A stretch of DNA of 64,000 bases, taken from contig JAPXFQ010000351.1 in the NCBI GenBank assembly GCA_028564705.1, positions 2,666,001 to 2,730,000 on the forward strand, in the 5' to 3' direction. Positions 23,357 through 36,075 of the stretch are shown here, in pieces (the stretch's first letter is position 1; the number at the start of each line of letters is the position of its first letter). Made by a program: the position numbers and the translations under genes. This DNA comes from Apricaphanius iberus (lineage: Eukaryota; Chordata; Actinopteri; Cyprinodontiformes; Aphaniidae). A model generated the notes under the pieces. The model was not told where the DNA came from and did not search any database. It saw only the letters and a list, made by a program, of their open reading frames with translations.

Positions 23357-24043
23357 GGAGCCTAAGTCTCCTCACCTTCCGGTCGGCCTGTGGGTCCCCT
23401 GGCTGAAAAAATAATGAATGGAAGCCAATGGAGCGACAAAAGTAATTTTATGGTCTGCTTCGTCTTACGTCCTTAATTCACACATATGTTGCATCTCAAT
23501 TTAAATAATAACTAATGATGGACATTTCGACTTTGTCAAGTGATTTGGGATTTATTTGATCTTAAAAATTCGTAATTAAAATGAATACAAATCAGAAGTC
23601 AAAAGTTGCGTGCATGATGTCACAGAGCTAACGCTAGTTAGCACTAGCTAGCACATAAAATACTCACAGAGACCTTGTAGAGCTTCTCTGGTTCTCACTC
23701 CACTCACTGCTTCACCCCTACTTCCCACATGGTCAGATTTCTCCGATTTTAATGCTCCTTCCTTAACTCATCCTGGAGGCATTGGCCATTTGTCTCCTTC
23801 TTCTGAAGTTGTAGTCCGGGCAGTGTTTTTTACACATAACCTTAAGTAATTTTTTTAACGTTCGAATATCTCCATTTTGTCTGCATCAAAATGTATCTTT
23901 AAAATTCACAGACCGCATATGTTCAATCCATGCCGCATTTCAAACAGGATCAGAAAATAACTTTTATTGCTCCATTGACTCATTAATTTTTTGGGTAGTA
24001 GGGGACCCATGGACCAGAAGTAGAAGGACGTGATTTAGGCTCC
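23357..24043. mobile_element. MITE with long terminal inverted repeats, copy 1
   Basis: The left end starts ggagcctaagtctcctc and the right end, reversed, starts ggagcctaaatcacgtcc. Both continue to gggtcccct and then an 'aatgga.cgataaaagtaatttt' type block, giving inverted repeats of about 90 bp. The interior includes a near-palindromic cluster (gctaacgctagttagc). A second, inverted copy lies at 56990-57573. No coding capacity and no clear target duplication were seen. Confidence 0.8.
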
Positions 24044-24399
24044 TCACTGACAGAAAGAATTTCTCAAACATAAAAATATTTTTTAAGCAGCTGCTTTCAT
24101 GCACGTATTTCCACAGGTTAATCAGCAGATAGAAAGGGGACATTTTGATTTAAACAACAGCTATTTAGATGACTTTTGTAACTGCAACCACTTTTAGCCA
24201 TCTTTTTACCATAAAATTCTGTTGCTGTTTTATACCTTTAAGCCTTTATTGCCTTTTCAAAAATCCTCATTAACATAGCATAACTGCCAAGTTTTGAAAA
24301 TTAAAGTTGTTTTAGACAACACCACTAATTCATTTCACTTTTTGGGTTGTAACTCTAAAACAATAAATTGAAGTTTTCTATACTAACTTTGGTAATGAT

Positions 24400-25317
24400 A
24401 CTTAGTAGCGTGTTACTCCTAATATGACCACTTTTTCATTAACGACTAATCCAAAACAGTACTAAATCCATACCAGTAGTCAAATTAAGGTTACTTGTCC
24501 AAGCCACTGTGCGTTACTATTTTTTACATTTTCTTGGGCAAAAAGATATATTTGGTACAACGGCGGGGTCAACTGCGGCAAAAAAACCCAACAGTGGTGT
24601 GTATTGTCTTACATATATTCTACGACACTGCTGCCATAATGCTGTTTTAATCTGAAAATTAACCAGATTATCTCCTCTATGGTTGCCATGTTTTTTTTTT
24701 TTGTTTCTACCCTACAAATCCAACACTAAGTTCTATAATTTAGGGCGGACAGAGTGCTGGAACTCCCCAGTAGTATGTGCAGTGCCTAAGCAAATATGTC
24801 CGAAAGACGCAGCCTGTTGCTGGTGTCAACGTGAGGTGATAAAGCAAGTATATTTCCTCTCTTACTGTTAAAATGCACTTCCAATAAAGTGGGTATTGGC
24901 AAAACTGGTTATTGTTTTATGATGACACAGTTGGGAGTGTTATTAGCAGGTGCTGAAAGTAACTAATAAAGTTACTTTTAATCTAACTTAGGTATAAAAT
25001 AAATTAATCAGTAAAGTTACTAAATTACTTTTGGAAGGTGTAATCCAGGGATCCTCAAGTCTGGGCCGATGGCCTACAGGTTTTAGAGGTGTCTCTGCTC
25101 CAACACAGCTGATTCAAATTCTCTAACTTCCTCCTCAGCATGGCAAAGTTCTGTAGAGTCCTGCTAATGAGCCATTATTTGATTCTGGTGTAAGGAACCA
25201 GTAAAAAAGGACTTAAACCTGCAGGATACCGGCCCTCGAGGCCTGGAGGTGGGGATCCCTGGTGTAATCAGTAGTCAGTAATCACACTACTATTTTAAAG
25301 TAACTGTGGCAACACTG
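24400..25317. mobile_element. Possible hAT element, hosting a nested MITE
   Basis: The right end, in reverse complement, starts CAGTGTTGCCACAGTTACTT at 25316, a form seen at hAT ends in fish. AT-rich interior sequence on both sides of the 25046-25261 insertion reads as one continuous 'gttacttt' rich subterminal region. The left end was not identified. Confidence 0.4.
25046..25261. mobile_element. 216-bp hAT MITE with perfect target duplication
   Basis: The terminal inverted repeats are CAGGGATCCTCAAGTCTGGGCC on the left and its imperfect complement ending ggaggtggggatccctg on the right. The interior holds ctgctccaacacagctgatt and aacctgcaggataccggccc, familiar from fish hAT MITEs. An exact 8-bp duplication, gtgtaatc, flanks it at 25038-25045 and 25262-25269. 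This is the cleanest small insertion in the window. Confidence 0.93.
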
Positions 25318-25639
25318 GTCATCTGTCTATCCACTACAAAGTTCCCCTGTAAAACAATCTTGAGTGTGTTTAGGCACTTACCTGAATGTGTGTTCTGTTC
25401 AGCCATGTAATTAAATACATGTCTGTTGTTCCTTAGGTAGTTACCTGTAAGAAAGTCAGAAAGATGATTTCAAATCTGCATTTACTCTGTATTATCAGCT
25501 TAAAAACCAGTAGTGTTGCCTAATAGTTTTAAAACATTGAGCTTAAGCCTTCAGTTGACCTTTTAATGAAAATCCACTGTTCTGGACAACCTTTTATAAA
25601 TATGTATGGTGGAGTTATTAGTCATGCCAAATTATCATT

Positions 25640-25761
25640 AGAGCCAAGTGTGCATGCATGGTTATGGTCTGTCCTGTGTTGCCCTTTAGTGACTGGTACA
25701 TGTATGGATCCTTCTCTCAGCAAGAACTGAGCAGATAGAGAGGATGAATGAATGGATGATT
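25640..25761 (+). repeat. Fragment of a (GGAT)n-tailed interspersed repeat
   Basis: This contains catggttatggtctgtcctg, tgttgccct and a terminal gaatgaatggatga tail. It corresponds to the 3' half of a dispersed fish repeat whose other pieces occur at 38745-38880 and 58430-58610. Confidence 0.5.
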
Positions 25762-28209
25762 TGTCCTCAGACTGAATGTTGCAAAAAGTATAGATGGTAA
25801 ATTGTGCAGCTTCTCACTCTATGGTTCTCATGTCTCGTCCTCACATTCCTTTGTGTCCGATATTCAACTTCTGATTGCGGGGAATCTTTTGTATTCAGAA
25901 TCAATGAGGAAAAGGAGAAAAGGTGTTCAGACAGGTGTTTTAAGGGAGCTGGTGTCAGAACGAAATCTCCAAGGAAAAATTTCTCCTTCTGAATCAATAT
26001 AAAAAGCACACCAAACTCATGCAAGAAAAAGAGAAGTAGCTCTTTTCCTTCCAAACTGTTCAAGTTTAATCAATAAAGGCTAGGCCTTAAATAATGTAGT
26101 CTGTTGGTGGAACAAATGAAAATAGAAACATTGAAAAGTATGTTTTTTTTACTGTTTATAACAGTAATAAATGGGAACTTAGAGCTATACTACTTGGTGA
26201 CAAACCAGTGGTTAACAAGAGTAGCAACATGAACAGGGGGTCCTGGCAGCTGGTGGAGCTTCCTGCTGCTCTGCTGTGTAATTATATGTCTGTGTCTACA
26301 TGTAAAATAAGTCATAGGCACTAATGTGGCTATTTGTCCTTTCATGGAGGTCAAGTGGATTGACCTCTGCTCTTTTCTCTTTAAAATTGTCAGCGACTTG
26401 GCAGCTTTCTGCATGCATATTTTTTAGGCAATTATGCTATTTCCATATGCAAATTCCTCAAAAGTAGCTCACACCCACTTTTATTTCTGCTAAAACCAAA
26501 GTGTTAGTTGACCAGAGCTGATCAAACCCTCTAAATAAAAAATAAAAAAATTTTTGGAAGAACAAAACTCAGAGAAGACTAGCAACATGGTGCCCACCAG
26601 AGTTTCTAATGGGAGGGTTAAGCTTCGGTAAGCAGGAAACCCTCGGGTGAATGTGAAACTGAGTGATGTTTGGTGCAAATGCTGCTGTCAGTGTATGCTC
26701 TGCGTGGCTGCAGCTGGCTCCAGCTGGGAGCAGTAGCACTAAATAAACAGCACAAGAAACAGAACAGATCGTTTGCATCGCTGTTGTCGTTCTCATGTAT
26801 TTTCTTGGAAAGCTGATTTTCAACAGATTTCTGAGGAGCATTTGAGAGGGCAAACATTTATTCATGGTTTGAATAAAATCCAGGAACCAGCAGTTGTCTT
26901 CCCTAATACCTACCTCTACTTAACTCTGCCACTGGAGATGCCCAGCCTTTACCCACCACCTTCTCTCTGTCACCCACATCACATGGACCTCAGATGTAGA
27001 TACGCAAATGCTCAGAGATGAATGTTAATTCAAAGTAAGCAGGAGGGCATAAAACAGAGATCGTTCCCCCCTCTGGACCCAGCACTTCCTGTGAAAGCGA
27101 CTTCCAATGTCAGCACGATGCTGGGATCATTAAATGTGACCTTTCTGTCTGAGCTCGTGTTGGTGCATGTGTGGCTTCTGCAGACACTTTGTAGCCGGGT
27201 AGAAAGAGAATGTCTGATGACCAGGGAAGCTTCCATGCGGGTGGGCCAGACCAACTGCAGTAGAGAACATGGGGGGTGGATGGATTAGAACCTCACATTC
27301 AGACGACAGGAAGCCTATCAGACCCATCTCTCCAGATAAAGTCAGATTTTTCCCAAACAGCCGGTGCACACTCTGATCAGTCAGCAGAGCCGTTTAGTCT
27401 TGCAACCTGTTTATAAATCAGTTTTGATGAGCAGGAGAGTTCCTGCTCATGTCAAACAAATTTAAAAGCTTTCAGAATAAAAACTCTTAAACTCTTACTC
27501 TTATCATGCTTGAGCTGCTGTCTTATATATCAGCAAATCCAATATATTACCTCTAATAACACCTTACATTGTTTCAAATGTGTTGAATGAAGCTCCTTTT
27601 GGGGAATATTTAGTGCTGTCACATCTTCCATCGGTTCCTTATGACTTTGTTCAGGGGATGAAATGAGTCTAAATTATCTATCTATCTTGGACTTCCAAAA
27701 TTTTGGTTTATCCCTGAGTACTTTTTACTGATTCTTAAAATAACATCTACCGAGGTACATAAATCTAAAAAAGTATACACCATGGGGACAGTCATCAACC
27801 CCAGAACAAAAGGCAAAGAAGTTAATATTTTTACTGAACTGCTAAGACCGTCATTATCAATATTAAAACAAATGTCACACAAAAAGGGTGAAACAAATGA
27901 TCCATAATAAAGATTATAAGTTTGAATATAGTTTGCAATTGAACTCATAGACAAAAACAATTTAAAGACTTGGCTTAGTACCAGTTCTGTCAGGAGAAAC
28001 GTTTGAACATTTCAGCAAATTACCATTAAAAATATCTGCAATGATACACAAAACGTAAGCCATGTCGTTTAAAAGGTGATACTGAGAAAAAAAAAGTTCT
28101 CTCTCTAAATGTTTGAAGATTTGATGAATATGAATATTTTTTGTTAACACTATCTAACCTAAACCAGGTAGAGTTTAGTTTAATATATCAGACAATATTT
28201 TTTTAAACT
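25762..28209. other. Unassigned non-coding DNA
   Basis: No gene or clear repeat was recognised. Several short ORFs overlap on opposite strands without motifs. Confidence 0.5.
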
Positions 28210-31200
28210 TGACTTAAATATCTGTTTTTAACTGTATGCTCATACCAGAAATGTACTGTAATTGTATCTGTGATATTCCAATATATTGTTGTAAATGCGC
28301 AACTGTATATTGTAACTTCACAGCTCCAACGACAAAGTAATTTCTGTCATATTGCAGTAAATTACTGGGGAATAACAATCTTTTGCTGTACATCATTACA
28401 ACAATGCCCTGTACTTTTATAGTTTATACTGTAAAAATGTACAAGTTGACAATCATTTACTGTAAATTTACACGATGAAAGTCATGCTAAAATTATACAG
28501 GAACATAATGTAAAAGCAATGCAGATGAAGCTTCCATTTGCTGTGAATTTACAATCATTGTACAATTAACCCCCTCCCCCCAACAAACAACTCTGAGGTA
28601 AAGTCAATGTTAGCCCAATGGCATATTTATTAAAAATATATATATTTTTCAATGTAAAGGTACATTATACACGTACTTAAAATGCAGAGAAATTGTGCAA
28701 ATTTGCAATTGAACTACCTGTGGACGTCACAACTATTCAGCTAGCTGTGTCACAATAACAGTAATGGCCATGGGAATGAGGCCCTCATGGCAACATAAGA
28801 GAGCAAGGGAGAGAGCGATGAAGGAATGTCGTAAAGGGGTCAGGCGCTCCTCTCAGTCTCAAACATTATAACGAGCAAACAGCATTGTATATAAATATTG
28901 TAGTGCAAAGTTGTCTTAAAAAATTTTCAAAAGAACAAGGCTACTCAAAGCTGAGCCTGACAACGACCGCTGCAAAAAAGAAATAAAAACTATGATGCCC
29001 ACTCAAAGTCAAAAAGTTTCCTCAACAGGGTGCTCACATGAGCGTTCATAGTTGTCCGCTTCCTTGTCTTTGAGCCTCTTTCAGGGTTGATTCCCAGGTA
29101 GCATCTGTTAATAAGTAAAAGATAGTTTCAGTTTTAAATTGACTTACAGTATTTATTGCAGACAGCATTTATCAAGGTTGGCTTTTTGCTATGCTTTTCC
29201 TCCACATCAAACCCTAAGAGATTTATAATCCAAACTTGTTAGATCTTACTCTCAATATACTTATTTTAGCCATTTTTACCCAAGGGGCCTCAGGTTAGGT
29301 TTGCCTGAGGCAAAGTTGATCAATGAAAACCAAACCCTGTTGAAATTATGACAAATATTATTTTCAATTAAGGGCCTGAGAGCATTTTGTTCTGCTTTCA
29401 GAGAATATTTCATCTACTTCATTCAATACATTTTGCAATAGACGTTTCAAAACCACCATCACATAGCCTGACCCAAAAAAAGATAAATAGCTGTGATTGG
29501 ACCGACAGGTATTTATCAGCATAACACAGACTGATCTGCAGAGCGAATTTGAATGAGTTCGGGAGATCAGGATGGTCTCAGCAGGCGAACCTCATTTGTC
29601 AGCATTTTAAACCTCAAGACAATCACTGAGTTGGAAGCCTGTTCTATAATGTGAATTACTCCAGCGTTGACAATCCAGCGGCAGGATACTGAAGGTTGAA
29701 GACGTAATAGCTGCTGAAGAAAGCAGCTACTCCTTGTAAAAAGAAAGGATGTGGGCCCATCATGACATGTTCCTTGATGGATAAAAGTCATCCAGAGGGC
29801 TTCATCATGTCACCTGAAATGAACACAACATTGTGTTATGAGCACTTTGTGATCTGCTTAAGATACAAAGGGCTATACAAATGTAATTCTTATTATAATT
29901 ATTTATTGTGGTAATACAGATTTCTAGAATGAAAACAAAATAATGAGTTAGAAATGTCCATACTAGATCAAAGTAACATAACCTTGAATGATCAAGCAGG
30001 GGGTGTTGGGGAGTTCAGCAGTTTTGACGTCACCAGCTGTGGCACATAACTGTAACAGTAATTAGCATGGATATAAGATAAAGGATAAGTATTGTTCATT
30101 GGTCAGAGCTAGTAATTCATGCAAGGTAAATGTTTATAATGTAATCACTCATTTTAAATATTTGAATAAAATAAGCTTACATCAACTTTAAGCATCAAAG
30201 TCTCTTTCGGCTCTTTGAAGTCCAACATTAGGAGCAGCAGGATGTTGGCAGCATTGTCAGAGTCTGGCTCATAGCAGGCCAGAACATCACGGATCATAAC
30301 GGACAGTTATTCAGGATGGTCTGTCCTCGTCGATTAATTGCCTCCTGTAGCTTCTGAAGGACATAGACTTCCCTGCTGAGATTCTTGTGAATACAGACGG
30401 TGAAATGACGCGAGACAACTGCGGGATTTCCGACTTTCCAACTCAGAAAGGTTAAATGCAGCATGATTCCTAAGCGCTCTGCTGGCGCGGCTGGTGTAAC
30501 TTAATGAATAACTAAATAGAACCAGAGAAAGTCCAATTATCCAACCCAAACTCTTGGACAAACATCACATCCCTGTTATCTTTCTTCTCAAATCACTTAC
30601 ATCGAACTGAGGGCACTAACGTACATATGCATTAAAACACTTACATGAACCACCGCAGGCTTTGACTCTAGAGCAGACTAGACCCACCGAACGAACATGA
30701 ATACAACAGGTAACGTTAACGTTAGTACCGCAGGAATTTTTTATGGACCGTTTGAATCACAAAGTTATTATAGTGAAATCGCTAACGGTTAGCCCCGCTA
30801 ATCTATGATAACCTTGACTAATTACAGAAATCTGCACACATTAAGTACTGCAAACATGCATCCAGCTCACCTTCTCCATTCAGCCGGAAAAGAAGAGGGA
30901 CACGATGGCGCCTTCAGTTTCAAACACTTCGGTTATGTCATTTGACTTACCAGGGCATATTTCAATACAATATTTCACTGTAATAATACTGTTTAATGCT
31001 GTGAAATCCTAACATTTTTTCACAGTGTTGGTGTGATATTACAGACCTCTTTGTGATATAACAGCAGATTTTAGGTTGCAAGATTTTACTGTAAAATAAG
31101 AGTTGATTGCTGTAAAATCCAAGGATAATGTAGTTTTTACAGGTATTCATTTGGATATTACAGGGAATCTTAATTACAACAAGTTACTGTAAAGTAATAC

Positions 31201-31240
31201 TGTTAATAATTGTGAAATGCTGGTAATTTCTAACAGTGTA
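28210..31240 (-). mobile_element. CACTA-like (EnSpm-type) element
   Basis: The right end, reversed, begins CACTGTTAGAAATTACCAGC. Both flanks carry many copies of a tactgtaaa/tttacagta motif (28230-28560 and 30965-31235), as expected for subterminal repeats of CACTA-type elements. The left terminus is degraded and its position is approximate. The interior includes a decayed multi-exon gene on the minus strand and a small retroposon-like tail near 29830-29900. No DDE transposase was seen. Confidence 0.55.
28990..30560 (-). pseudogene. Decayed multi-exon protein gene inside the CACTA-like element
   Basis: Three exon-like blocks read on the minus strand. Block 1 (about 30190-30430) gives KNLSREVYVLQKLQEAINRR and, after a frameshift, VMIRDVLACYEPDSDNAANI then LLLLMLDFKEPKE. 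Block 2 (about 29640-29760) gives GPHPFFLQGVAAFFSSYYVF then NLQYPAAGLSTLE. Block 3 (28990-29104), behind a consensus acceptor, gives CYLGINPERGSKTRKRTTMN then AHVSTLLRKLFDFEWAS and a TAG stop. This resembles the C-terminal half of a repeated fish protein family often annotated as SAMD3-like. That name is from memory and tentative. Frameshifts and stops show it is not functional. Confidence 0.6.
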
Positions 31241-31244
31241 GACT

Positions 31245-33121
31245 TCAGATATTGTAAGCTAGAAAAAGCATATATGAAGCATATTTAAAAATGCTCATTT
31301 ATATAGCCAAATATCTACCCGCTCATACAGAGACCTAGGCAGAGCATTCTGAGCTCGCTCTGCTGATTTTGATATAATATGCAGAAATATGTAGCCTACA
31401 TAGCTGAGCACCGAATGGAAATTAGGCAGCATCTGAAGCAAAGCTCAACACTGAAGTAGAAGATGGAGAGAGAAGGGCAAACAGGAGAGTGCTCCACATA
31501 CTCTAACAGTGACTCAGACAGCTGGGTCTGTCAGTAAGGTTTTTACCTGATGATTCCATGATTAAGTCAGTAGCTCATAACGTGATATCAGGATGATCGC
31601 TTGAGGTTGGATTAGCAGTAAAATAGAAAGAACAAAGAAAATGTGCAGATGATTGGAATACCAAATGTCAGTGTGGCTCAATTCTTTTCCTGGAGTATTT
31701 TAGGAGGATGGCTGCCTTAAGCCACAGTGATGAGTATGATAATGCAGCTTGGCTCCTGTGGTTAACTGAGTTATTGGAATGAATGAAAATGATGTCTTCT
31801 CCAATACAGAGAATGGCACCACTCCGTTTCAGATGGAAGCAGGCTGGGTGCCATTTACAATTTTCCTCTCTTTTTTTTTTTAAATCCCATTCAAAAAATG
31901 CTCCTTCTTCACCTCATCTTGTTGTACTAAACCCTCCAGTGGTGTGCTTTATTACTCTGTCTTTATATCTGGTCATTGTTATTCTTCTCCTCTTGTTGTG
32001 AAATAGGTTTGTGATTGTGATAGAGATTCACTCTATTTCACATTAGAAATTTGTAAATGGGCAGAACAAAAAATATTTGAATAATTAGAATGAGTCATTT
32101 CCGTAAAAGACACCTGCTTATTTTCTTGTATTTGTTCACTCAACTTACTGAAAAGTCTCCTTCTAGGCTGCATATGTTGTGTCTATGACATTGTATGGTG
32201 GATAGAAAACAACACATCTTCAAGCTCACTTTGTAAGAACTACCATTATTATCTCATTAGTTCTGATGGAGGTGTCATGCAGGTGTGATACAGCATGCTT
32301 AGGATAGGAGTGTCTGAATACACAGCAGAGGTTACTGCTAATGCATTTAAACACTGCTGGTTGTTCTGACCTCAACCTCCAGACATAATGAAGACATTCT
32401 ATAGACGGATTATGTGTTCATCAACACAGCAACCTGGCTGCAGTAACAGACAGTGGTCTTTACATAGCTCCACTTCACATTGGTAATATTTGAGGTTATG
32501 TTGCAGTTGCAGTGTAGGTTAGCGATGTTAGCGTGTTTGTTAGCCTCACTCTACATGCAGTGATCGATGCAGATTTTTTGCATTTTTAATCATTGTTCCA
32601 ATAATTTCTTTTCATAGCTTACAAACAAAGACATATTTTATTTGCGTAGAAAAGGAGCAAGTCAATGAATTATATTGAACTCACACATTTTGCTGTTTTG
32701 GTTAAAGTGATTTGTCCAGCCAACAGCTGGGTTGTTCTTTTAATCAGCTTTACTGAACTTTGACGAAATTTGTCTCAAAGGGTAAATGGAGATGTTTTTT
32801 TGTTTTTTGTATTAAACAAACACTCTCCATGTTGTTGCTCTCTGCAGACGGCTTAAGCAGTGAAGTGTGATGTTGACCAATCATTTTCATTAATAAATTC
32901 TGTAGATGAGCAATTATTGACTTTTAAGGGGGTATACTTGGAAAAAAGTAATTTAAATAAAATGATAATTTCCTGTGTCTCTTTGCTTGCATTAATTAGG
33001 TCTTGAGGTCAGATTTACTTTGCTTGCATTAAATACTACTGCTACAGGGAACAGATTTTTTTGTTATTTTACAGTTTTGTTAATGGAAATGGAAATAGCA
33101 TCCTGCTACCACCTTCTGCTT
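31245..33121. other. Unassigned non-coding DNA
   Basis: No gene, MITE ends or retroposon tail were recognised in this stretch. Confidence 0.45.
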
Positions 33122-33415
33122 CAGTATCAGTTCTGCCGCTCTTTCTGTGTCTCTGCTGCCTTCTCCAAACCCCAGACGGTCTCGGCAGATGACCGCTTGT
33201 GCTGAGTCTGGTTCTGCTGGAGGTTTCTTCCTGTTAAAAGGGAGTTTTTCCTCTCCACTGTAGCTTCATGCTTGCTCAGTGTGAGGAATTGCTGAGAAGT
33301 CACGACGCAATCTTCTGTGGTTCTCTAATTCCTAGATTAATCATTGTATTGTAATAACTTATCTTGTAAAGTGCGCTATAAATGGCGCTATATAAATAAA
33401 CTGAATTGAATTGAA
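33122..33415 (+). mobile_element. (TTGAA)n-tailed retroposon
   Basis: This is about 290 bp long. It runs from atcagttctgccgctctttc, through ggaggtttcttcctgttaaa and agggagtttttcctc, to the end ggcgctatataaataaactg followed by aattgaattgaa. It matches 41947-42256 over its full length and 46785-47055 in reverse. It has no ORF. The short-repeat tail suggests mobilisation by an L2/CR1-type LINE. Confidence 0.85.
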
Positions 33416-33567
33416 ATGTCAGTCAGATACTCGGTGGACTGTCTCTGCAGTGGTCTGTGATGGACTGAATTAACTGTATCAGTGACTGCTGGAGACAGAC
33501 ATCCACCTCCCCCACAGACTTCAGCAAAACTTGCTAAATAAGGATGAAAATATTACAACATGCTATA

Positions 33568-34143
33568 CGGTGCCTTGCAAAATACTTGAATTTACTCAGA
33601 CTTCATTGTAGACTGCATTTTATTGGGATTTTATTTGATAGACCAACACTTAGTGAAGCATCATTGTGAAGTGGAAGGAAAATATTAAATGGCACAATGA
33701 TACATTTTAAAATGCTTCTCCATTTACAAATCTAAAAATGTTTGATTTAATAGTTCGTAGAATCACTTTGCACTTAAATTACAGCTATTTTACTAATTGC
33801 AAATCTTCCCGCTAATACCCAATTGGATTTAAGTCTGGATTCTGATTGGTCCAGCTGATAAACTTGAAGCGGTTCCAGTAATTGTGTGATAGGGGTTGGT
33901 TACATGACTGCCTATACAGTTGAAACAGACAAAGTAGAGAAGCAAACTGCACTGACCTAAGCTGTGCATGTTATTGCAAACAAGGCATCATTAATGCTCT
34001 CATTGCCCACACTGTCAGAGTGGGTGGATGTCGTGGTTGGTCTGCAGTTGGGTCATCTTATTTTCTATGTTCAGGTGAGACTGAACAGAGCTCTGTGAGA
34101 TGTTCCAAGCTTGGGATGTTGTTCTCTAACCAAACTCTGCTTT
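33568..34143 (-). mobile_element. Tc1/mariner-like remnant 2, left part
   Basis: This begins cggtgccttgcaaaatac after a TA dinucleotide, a terminal motif of a fish Tc1-type family. It contains tattgggattttatttgata and gaagtggaaggaaaatatt. Then, after a large internal deletion, it has the N-terminal transposase region on the minus strand (33960-34140). It is interrupted at about 34143 by another retroposon and resumes at 34989. Confidence 0.7.
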
Positions 34144-34988
34144 AGGCAAGGCAGGGACATTTTGTACAGCACACTTTCAACAATAAGGCAGTGCTTTGGT
34201 TTATTAGAGGAAAAATAAAAGCAGAAATAAAGCAACACTAAAAACAAACCACAATATGAAAGACATAAAGAACATTAAAACACATACATTTTACGGCATT
34301 TCAGTTTGTATGAATCAATTAATCAAAGGTAGTTTTAAACGGGTGGGTTTGTAGCCTTTATTTAAAGGAACTCAGTGTTTCAGCAGCTTTGCAGTCATCT
34401 GGAAGTTTTGTTTTTTCCAGATAAAGGAAGCTAGATACTGAACAATGCTTCTCCAGATTGACCGATCTCAATTTCAAACTCCAATGGAGTTTGACAAAAA
34501 CTAAGATAAAACCTGTTTGAAAACATCTTTTGCAGTGACTTTTTTGTGAGCATGTCAGTGAACACCCCTGACCACTTGGTGAGTTTCTCATCTTTGTAAA
34601 TAAAAGTTATTGCAATTTAGGAAGTAATAAATGAGGGCACCTATGGTACCATTGTGAGGGTGGGGGGTGAAGAAACCTAAATTTATCGAGACAGCAACAT
34701 TTCTCCAAATTTCTATCAAAACCTGAAAATAGGACTTTAAATGTAAAATCCCAAACTTTCGTTTTAAAGCCTGAAAGAAGACATCTGATAGGAGGGATGT
34801 GTTTACCATTTTAATCTGTTCAGAAACCATGACAGGGAATAATTTCTAAAGTATAACGGTGGGTAAGATATCCAGGCAGCAAGAGGAGAAGCTTAACTAT
34901 TTAATGATTTTGTTTGACATTTTTTGTTTGTTTGTATTATACTATGGATTTCAGAATTTTTTTCTAGTTTGGTGTTTGGTTGGCATAG
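34144..34988 (-). mobile_element. (GCCTT)n-tailed retroposon inserted in Tc1 remnant 2
   Basis: Reversed, its 3' end reads ttgaaagtgtgctgtacaaa and ends ctgccttgcct, the same tail type as the L2 copies here. Similar short sequences (tgcttta, tgctcta) lie at the two borders and may be a decayed target duplication. The body (about 840 bp) was not recognised as coding. Confidence 0.6.
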
Positions 34989-35110
34989 CATTGCTCTAAA
35001 CCTCTCTACAACTTTCTCCCTGACCCGTCCTTGTTCTCCATGATGCTGTTTGTTCTCTAATGAATCCCTGTGAGCATCAAATCCCCATCATTAGATCAAG
35101 CTTTGATACT
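34989..35110 (-). mobile_element. Tc1/mariner-like remnant 2, right part
   Basis: This contains acctctctacaactttctc, cctgacccgtcct and catgatgctgtttgttctct, which directly continue the family sequence cut at 34143. The far terminal repeat is lost or too diverged. Confidence 0.65.
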
Positions 35111-35289
35111 TTGAGTCAATACTATGTTTTTAATCTGATGTAGCAGACAGGAAAAAAACGTTGTTTGACACCATGCTATTTCCTTATACAAGAAGAACCA
35201 CAACGCTCATGAAAATAAAATTCTAACCGGTAGCAGCAGAACCAGGGTTGGGTGGTAGTAAAAAAAACTCTGACTGCTCTATTTAAACC

Positions 35290-36075
35290 TTCAACTTCCT
35301 TAATCACAGGAGCACCACTAGGTACTGAAATCTCGTTTTTTTTTCTCTCGGTACACCTCAGACTTACAGTACAAACCAGAGACCTGTCATCTGCAGAAAT
35401 ACTCAGACGACTCTGCAATTCACAGGCGTATCAGACATGGAGAAAATGCTGAATACAGAGAGCCGGTGAACTGCTTTGTGGCATGGTGTGGAAACAATCA
35501 TCTTACCTTGAATGCGAACAAAACAAGGTAGATGATAGTAGATAATAAGGGATAAGTCAAAGACTGTTTCCATCATGGGAGAAGAAGTGGAGGTAGAGTT
35601 CACCTGGACAACAGACTGGGACAGACTGTACTTTTTGACGAAGCTTATGTCCTTAAAGGTTTGCAGCAAGATACTGCAAATCTTCTACAAGTCTGTGGTG
35701 GAGATTATTATCTCTTCATCCAGCATCTGTTGGGGTAGCAGCATTAGAGCCACCTGATGAAGAAGGCTGGTTCTGTTCATGGGACACCTGTGGAGATGAT
35801 GATGCAAAGAAGGATTCTTCATAAAATAAAATAAAAAAATATGGACAACCCTGACTATCTTCTTCATGAGACAATCCTACAGCAACAGAGTCTCTTCAGT
35901 CTTCAGTTCAGAAGCCTCTTCAGTTTCGCTGCAACACAGACCACTACATGAAATCCTTTCTCCCAACAGCCATTATGATCTACAACAACTCCTTGAAGAA
36001 TTACTTAGTATGAGCTAGAAGAACACTTAATTTCTCTCTGGCTTCAATAAAGTATTTCTGAAATTTGAATTGAAT
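35290..36075 (+). pseudogene. Non-LTR retrotransposon RT C-terminal remnant (CR1/Rex1-like)
   Basis: Scattered frames give AWCGNNHLTLNANKT at about 35475-35525 (an RT thumb-type motif), then DRLYFLTKLMSLKVCSKILQ and IFYKSVVE (35620-35700), and later HYMKSFLPTAIMIYNNS near 35945-35995. The 3' end has gcttcaataaagtatttctg followed by a gaattgaat tail. Many stops and shifts occur. Clade placement is tentative. Confidence 0.7.
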
